This document shows positions 59,726-64,000 of a stretch of 64,000 nt of DNA, in pieces (position 1 is the stretch's first letter; every line of letters starts with the position of its first letter). The translations under genes and the position numbers were made by a program. The notes under the pieces are model-generated. The model had not been told where the DNA came from. It did no database searches and was given only the letters and a program-made list of their open reading frames with translations. The stretch comes from Clostridioides mangenotii TR (GTDB taxonomy: Bacteria; Bacillota; Clostridia; Peptostreptococcales; Peptostreptococcaceae), in NCBI RefSeq assembly GCF_000498755.1, contig NZ_AXUS01000011.1, forward strand, positions 1 through 64,000. Direction: 5' to 3'.

Positions 59726-61261
59726 CTAGTGTTTAAAATGTCTTATTCCCGTAAATACCATAGACATCTTATATTTATCACAGGCCTCTATTGAGTCTTT
59801 ATCTCTGATTGATCCACCTGGTTGTACTACTGAAGTTATTCCGTATTCATGTGCTAACGCAACACAATCACCAAATGGGAAGTACGCATCTGAGGCTAAT
59901 ACTGCCCCTGTAAAGTCTTTTTCATTATTGTTTTCTAACGCATTCTTAAGTGCCCAAATTCTCGAAGTTTGACCACAACCAAGTGCTAACGTCTGTCCAT
60001 CTTTTACTACTGCTATTGCATTAGATTTCAGATTCTTAGCAATTTTCATTGCAAACTCCATATCTTTTAGCTCTCTATCACTTGGTTTTGACTCTGTTAC
60101 TACTTTCATTTGTTCAAATAAAGCATTGTTTTTATCTTGAACTAACAATTTGCCATCTAAATACTTCATTTCGAATGGCTGTAGACTGTCTTCAATTTTA
60201 CCTATTTTTAATACTCTCAAGTTTTTCTTTTGATTAAGTATTTCAAGTGCTTCTGGCTCGTAATCGTATGCTACTACTATTTCTAAAAATATTTCATGTA
60301 GTTTTTCTGCTGTTGCTTTATCTACCGTTGAAGTTATACCAACTATTCCACCGAATATTGATACTGGATCTGCTTCATAACATTTTGTATAAGCTTCAAA
60401 TGGATCTTTACCCAATCCAACACCGCATGAATTTGCATGTTTTATTGCAACTGCAACAATCTCATCGCTATCTTTAAATTCTCTCATAACTTCTAAACAA
60501 CCGTGAAGATCATTTAAGTTATTGTAAGAAATCTCTTTTCCATTTAACTGCTCGTAATTAAGTATAGGGTTTTTAGAACTTGAATCTGAATACAATAAAC
60601 CGTTTTGATGTGGGTTTTCACCGTATCTAAGTGTATGCTCTCTTTGGAAGCTCATATTAAGTATATTTGGATACTTATCTCCAACTTCTTCGGCGAAGTA
60701 ATTAGATATTAAGCTATCGTATCTACCAGTAGTTGAAAAAGCTTTGTACGCTAAATTCTTTCTGTCCTCTACCGTTAAATCATCTTTTCTAAGTTTATCT
60801 ATTATATAGTCGTAATCGTTTATATCCACTACAACTGCTACATCTTTGTAATTTTTAGCTGCTGATCTTATCATTGAAGGTCCACCAATATCTATGTTTT
60901 CAATTATTTCATCGTGACTTTTACCTGCTTTTAATGTTCCTTCAAAGTCGTATAAATTTACAACTACTATGTCTATTGGTTCAATGTTGTGCTCTTTAAT
61001 AGTGTCTACATGATCTTTGTTATCTCTTTTGTATAAAATACCACCGTGAATCATAGGATTTAGTGTTTTTACTCTTCCGTCTAGTATCTCTGGAAACTTT
61101 GTAACATCATCTATTTGAATTACATTTTCAACTTGCTCTTTTAATACTCTGAATGTATTTCCTGTTGAAACTATTTGATATCCTAAACTGCTGAGTTGTT
61201 TTGCAAAATCTACTACACCCGTTTTATCTGTAACGCTTATCAAAGCTCTTTTTTTATTCAT
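59726..61261 (-). CDS. purH: Bifunctional AICAR transformylase/IMP cyclohydrolase PurH
   Basis: The 511-residue enzyme performs the last two steps of IMP synthesis. The N-terminal IMP cyclohydrolase (MGS-like) domain starts with RALISVTDKTGVVDFAKQLS and has HGGILYKRD. The C-terminal AICAR transformylase domain includes the Lys-His pair in AIKHANSCGVGLGKD, SDAYFPFGD and VVQPGGSIRDKD. It overlaps purN by eight bases and precedes purD by ten bases. Confidence 0.96.
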   Translation of the reverse strand: MNKKRALISVTDKTGVVDFAKQLSSLGYQIVSTGNTFRVLKEQVENVIQIDDVTKFPEILDGRVKTLNPMIHGGILYKRDNKDHVDTIKEHNIEPIDIVVVNLYDFEGTLKAGKSHDEIIENIDIGGPSMIRSAAKNYKDVAVVVDINDYDYIIDKLRKDDLTVEDRKNLAYKAFSTTGRYDSLISNYFAEEVGDKYPNILNMSFQREHTLRYGENPHQNGLLYSDSSSKNPILNYEQLNGKEISYNNLNDLHGCLEVMREFKDSDEIVAVAIKHANSCGVGLGKDPFEAYTKCYEADPVSIFGGIVGITSTVDKATAEKLHEIFLEIVVAYDYEPEALEILNQKKNLRVLKIGKIEDSLQPFEMKYLDGKLLVQDKNNALFEQMKVVTESKPSDRELKDMEFAMKIAKNLKSNAIAVVKDGQTLALGCGQTSRIWALKNALENNNEKDFTGAVLASDAYFPFGDCVALAHEYGITSVVQPGGSIRDKDSIEACDKYKMSMVFTGIRHFKH

Positions 61262-61847
61262 TTATTAACACTCTCCTACCTTCAACTTTTAATTTGTTTT
61301 CACAGAAAAGGCTAAGACTTTCTTTAAGTATCCTATGCTCAACTTCCAGAACTCTCTTTGCGAGACTTTTTGCATCATCATCTACTTTGACCGCGACTAT
61401 ATCCTGCATAATTATCGGGCCTGTGTCAGTTCCTTCATCTACAAAATGAACCGTGGCACCAGTGAATTTCACTCCGTAGTCAATTACTCCTTGGTGCACT
61501 TTTTCTCCATAAAATCCCTTACCACAAAATGCAGGGATCAATGAAGGGTGTATATTTATCATTTTGTTTCTGTACTCATTTATAAATTTAGGGCTTATTA
61601 TTTTTAAATAACCTGCCAAAACTACTACATCTATATCTCTATCTTTTAATATTTCAATTATATTGTCTTCATTGGATTCGTATATTGCTTCTATTTTGTT
61701 ATTTCTAGCTCTTTCTAATCCATAAGCATCTTTTTTATTTGAAATTACAACCTTTACTATTCCTTCAATTTTTCCTGAATCAGTTCCATCGATTATTGAT
61801 TGTAGGTTTGTACCTCCACCTGATATCAAAACGCCTATATTTAGCAT
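61254..61847 (-). CDS. purN: Phosphoribosylglycinamide formyltransferase PurN
   Basis: The 197-residue folate-dependent GAR transformylase performs step three of purine synthesis. It has the phosphate loop GVLISGGGTNLQSIID, the catalytic segment NIHPSLIPAF (His) and the Asp of the folate site in VHFVDEGTDTGPIIMQ. It is of normal length and overlaps purM by seven and purH by eight bases, indicating tight translational coupling. Confidence 0.96.
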   Translation of the reverse strand: MLNIGVLISGGGTNLQSIIDGTDSGKIEGIVKVVISNKKDAYGLERARNNKIEAIYESNEDNIIEILKDRDIDVVVLAGYLKIISPKFINEYRNKMINIHPSLIPAFCGKGFYGEKVHQGVIDYGVKFTGATVHFVDEGTDTGPIIMQDIVAVKVDDDAKSLAKRVLEVEHRILKESLSLFCENKLKVEGRRVLINE

Positions 61848-62917
61848 AATTCAACACCTTGGTGGCTATCTACAACTTCTCCGATTATATATGCATTGTC
61901 TTTAAACAACTCTTTATATTTATTATCAACAAAGGCTATGTTGTCGCTTTCTCTTGAGTTTATAAAGTCTACTAAACCCTCAGCTTCTTCTTTATTTACA
62001 ATCAATACCAAACCTATTCCCATATTAAAGCTCTTGTGAAGCTCTCTTTCATCTACTGCATCAAATTCTTCAATCATCTTGAATATGGCTGGTTTATCCC
62101 AAGATTTTTTATTTATGTCTAACCCTAGACCTTTTGGTATTACTCTAGTTATATTTTCTATAAGTCCACCGCCAGTTATATGGGCTACGGCCTTTATATT
62201 ATGTTTTTCAAGAATATCTAAAGCTAATTTAACATATACCTTCGTTGGAGTTAAAAGAGCTTCTCCGACTGTCATTCCTAATTCTTCAACGTGCTGATCC
62301 ATTTTATAGTTGTAAGTATCTAAGAATATCTTTCTTATAAACGAAAATCCGTTACTGTGTACTCCACTAGATGAAATCCCTACTAGCATATCTCCTGATT
62401 TTACATCTTTACCAGATACTATCTTTTCTTTATCTGCTATACCTATTGAAAATCCTGCTAGATCGTAGTCGTCTTGACCGTACATTCCTGGCATCTCTGC
62501 TGTTTCTCCTCCGATTAATGCACAACCTGACATCTTACAACCATCTGCAATGCCGCCCACAATTTTTTCTATGTGCTCTGGAACTAATTTTCCAAGAGCT
62601 ATATAATCTAAGAAGAACAGTGGTTTAGCTCCTTGACATATTAAATCATTTACACACATTGCGACTAAGTCAATGCCTACAGTGTCGTGATTTTCCATCA
62701 TTTGAGCAATTTTCAGCTTTGTTCCAACTCCGTCAGTTGATGCAAGTAAAACTGGCTCTTTCATAGATATAAAATCTTTAAGACTGTACAGTCCACTAAA
62801 GTTACCTAAATCTCCTATTACGTTGTTGTCATAAGTACCTTTTATTTTCTCTTTAATAAGATCTACTGCTCTGTTTCCTTCATCTATATCTACTCCAGAC
62901 TGCTTATATGTCAACAT
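61841..62917 (-). CDS. purM: Phosphoribosylformylglycinamidine cyclo-ligase PurM
   Basis: The 358-residue AIR synthetase closes the imidazole ring with ATP (step five). It has the family segments TDGVGTKLKIAQMM, GAKPLFFLDYIALGKL, GGETAEMPGMYGQDDYDLAG and GISSSGVHSNGFSFIRKI. The gene sits between purF (five bases) and purN (seven-base overlap). It starts with ATG and has GAGG in the end of purF. Confidence 0.96.
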   Translation of the reverse strand: MLTYKQSGVDIDEGNRAVDLIKEKIKGTYDNNVIGDLGNFSGLYSLKDFISMKEPVLLASTDGVGTKLKIAQMMENHDTVGIDLVAMCVNDLICQGAKPLFFLDYIALGKLVPEHIEKIVGGIADGCKMSGCALIGGETAEMPGMYGQDDYDLAGFSIGIADKEKIVSGKDVKSGDMLVGISSSGVHSNGFSFIRKIFLDTYNYKMDQHVEELGMTVGEALLTPTKVYVKLALDILEKHNIKAVAHITGGGLIENITRVIPKGLGLDINKKSWDKPAIFKMIEEFDAVDERELHKSFNMGIGLVLIVNKEEAEGLVDFINSRESDNIAFVDNKYKELFKDNAYIIGEVVDSHQGVELC

Positions 62918-62922
62918 ATAAC

Positions 62923-64000
62923 CTAGTCCTCCTTATCAATTATTTTAACTGCATAATCTCCATCAAAACAAGCCTTACAGAAAGTCGTTTCACTCTCTGT
63001 AGCTTCCAACATTCCCTCTATATCTAAAAATTTAAGCGTGTCACAACCTATATGTTTTCTCATCTCCTCAACAGTATGATTTGATGCTATCAGGTTCGAT
63101 CTATTTGGCGTATCAATTCCATAAAAACACGAGTACTCAACAGGTGGTGATGTCACTCTTAGATGTATCTCTTTGGCTCCTGCTTCTCTCAGTGATTTCA
63201 CTAGTCGTTTTGATGTAGTCCCTCTAACTATAGAGTCATCTACCAAAACTATAGATTTCCCTTCAATCATTCTCTTTAAAGGATTTAATTTTATCTTAAC
63301 TGCTATTTCTCTCTCTTCTTGTGTAGGTTTTATAAAAGTTCTACCCACATATCTATTTTTTACTAAAGCTTCACTTACTCTGACTCCACTTGCATTTGCA
63401 TAACCGAGTGCTCCTGGCCAACCAGAATCGGGTACTGGAACTACTATATCTGCATCAATATCATCATTTTGTGCAAGCCTTTCTCCACATTTTACTCTGA
63501 AGTCATAAGCGTTTACATTATCAATAGTTGCATCATTTCTTGCAAAGTAGATATGTTCAAATATACAGCTTCTCTTAACTGACTTTAAGTTTTCTGAGTA
63601 ATGGTAAGACTTTAATTTTCCGTCTTTTACTACTATTATTTCACCAGGCTCTACGTCTCTAATTACTTCTCCACCAAGTATATCTATAGCACAGTTTTCA
63701 GATGCGAATATATATTCATCACCCTTTTTACCCATTATAAGTGGTCTAAATCCATTCGGATCTCTTACTGCAACTAATTCATCATCGCTAAGTATTACAA
63801 GTGCATATGCGCCTTTAATATAGTCCATAGTAAGTTTTAAACTTTCTACTATATCTCCTTTATAATATCTAGCTAGTATATACAAAATAACCTCTGTATC
63901 AGAATCAGTTTGAAACATGTACCCATCTTCTTCAAGCATGTCTTTTAGGTAATTTGCATTAACTAAATTACCATTATGTGAAATAGCTAGATTTCTCTTT
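62923..64000 (-). CDS. purF: Amidophosphoribosyltransferase PurF (partial, 5' end outside window)
   Basis: The first enzyme of purine synthesis transfers the amide of glutamine to PRPP. The reading frame stays open to the right edge; the segment before 63939 reads NLAISHNGNLVNANYLKDML, a conserved PurF glutaminase segment, so the true start with the nucleophile Cys lies beyond 64000. Visible are TDSDTEVILYI, the glutaminase core, the PRPP motif VLVDDSIVRGTTS and C-terminal cysteines (TTFCKACFDGDY) compatible with the structural 4Fe-4S cluster of B. subtilis-type PurF. It is expected to be allosterically inhibited by purine nucleotides. It precedes purM by five bases. Confidence 0.95.
   Translation of the reverse strand, partial: KRNLAISHNGNLVNANYLKDMLEEDGYMFQTDSDTEVILYILARYYKGDIVESLKLTMDYIKGAYALVILSDDELVAVRDPNGFRPLIMGKKGDEYIFASENCAIDILGGEVIRDVEPGEIIVVKDGKLKSYHYSENLKSVKRSCIFEHIYFARNDATIDNVNAYDFRVKCGERLAQNDDIDADIVVPVPDSGWPGALGYANASGVRVSEALVKNRYVGRTFIKPTQEEREIAVKIKLNPLKRMIEGKSIVLVDDSIVRGTTSKRLVKSLREAGAKEIHLRVTSPPVEYSCFYGIDTPNRSNLIASNHTVEEMRKHIGCDTLKFLDIEGMLEATESETTFCKACFDGDYAVKIIDKED

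Noticed and set aside
59111-59794. Plus-strand open frame of 227 codons
   Set aside because: It lies antisense to purD, and its composition and lack of a start signal mark it as a shadow.
1-64000. tRNA, rRNA, CRISPR array or prophage genes
   Set aside because: I looked for cloverleaf-like GC-rich blocks, regularly spaced direct repeats and integrase, capsid or terminase signatures and found none.

Overview
The window is AT-rich DNA from a low-GC Gram-positive anaerobe. The most likely group is Clostridia of the Peptostreptococcaceae type. The evidence is strong AGGAGG-type ribosome binding sites, frequent TTG and GTG starts, a fused FliR-FlhB, CsrA/FliW control of flagellin, and a flagellar gene order that I recall as very close to Clostridioides difficile (late genes, flagellin, glycosyltransferase, then flgB to fliN, then htpG). 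Almost everything is on the minus strand. Only a HAD hydrolase (37-765) and a degenerate HD-GYP membrane protein (16869-18095) are on the plus strand. I see no tRNA, rRNA, CRISPR array or transposase gene.

Layout. 1-3.7 kb: HAD phosphatase, then a three-gene set (DUF5685 protein, TPR protein with an extreme cysteine tail, membrane protein) and an XRE regulator. 3.8-13.2 kb: a LacI-controlled ABC uptake operon of ribose type (regulator, ribokinase-like kinase, binding lipoprotein, ATPase, permease) that continues into an M20 deacylase and a glutamine-amidotransferase-like protein, followed after a terminator by a second M20 amidohydrolase. 13.3-18.1 kb: a small unknown gene, a DUF362 ferredoxin-like protein, an Rrf2 regulator, an AgrC-like sensor kinase split by a frameshift, and the divergent degenerate HD-GYP protein. 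18.2-54.5 kb: htpG, a TPR membrane protein and a nearly complete flagellar locus. 54.6-64 kb: the end of the purine operon in the order purF (cut by the window edge), purM, purN, purH, purD, purL.

The flagellar locus reads from right to left. An early block (lytic transglycosylase, YaaR, FliN-like) ends in a clear terminator. A sigma-28 promoter then opens flgM-flgN-flgK-flgL-fliW-csrA-fliS-fliD-fliT. Flagellin has its own sigma-28 promoter, a 5'-terminal hairpin and a perfect CsrA consensus hairpin in its leader, and is followed by a TPR-glycosyltransferase. The basal-body operon runs from flgB to fliN and encodes sigma-28 itself. No chemotaxis genes, FlhG or FlbD are present in the window.

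The least ordinary signals are these. Three genes (fliH, fliT and the AgrC-like kinase) are each broken by what looks like one missing base in an A/T run. Three non-coding elements share a terminal inverted repeat and each sits directly behind fliC, the rbsB-like gene or fliN. A 334-bp gap inside the fli operon carries a near-perfect sigma-28 promoter pointing against the operon. The HD-GYP domain next to the split sensor kinase has lost its metal ligands.
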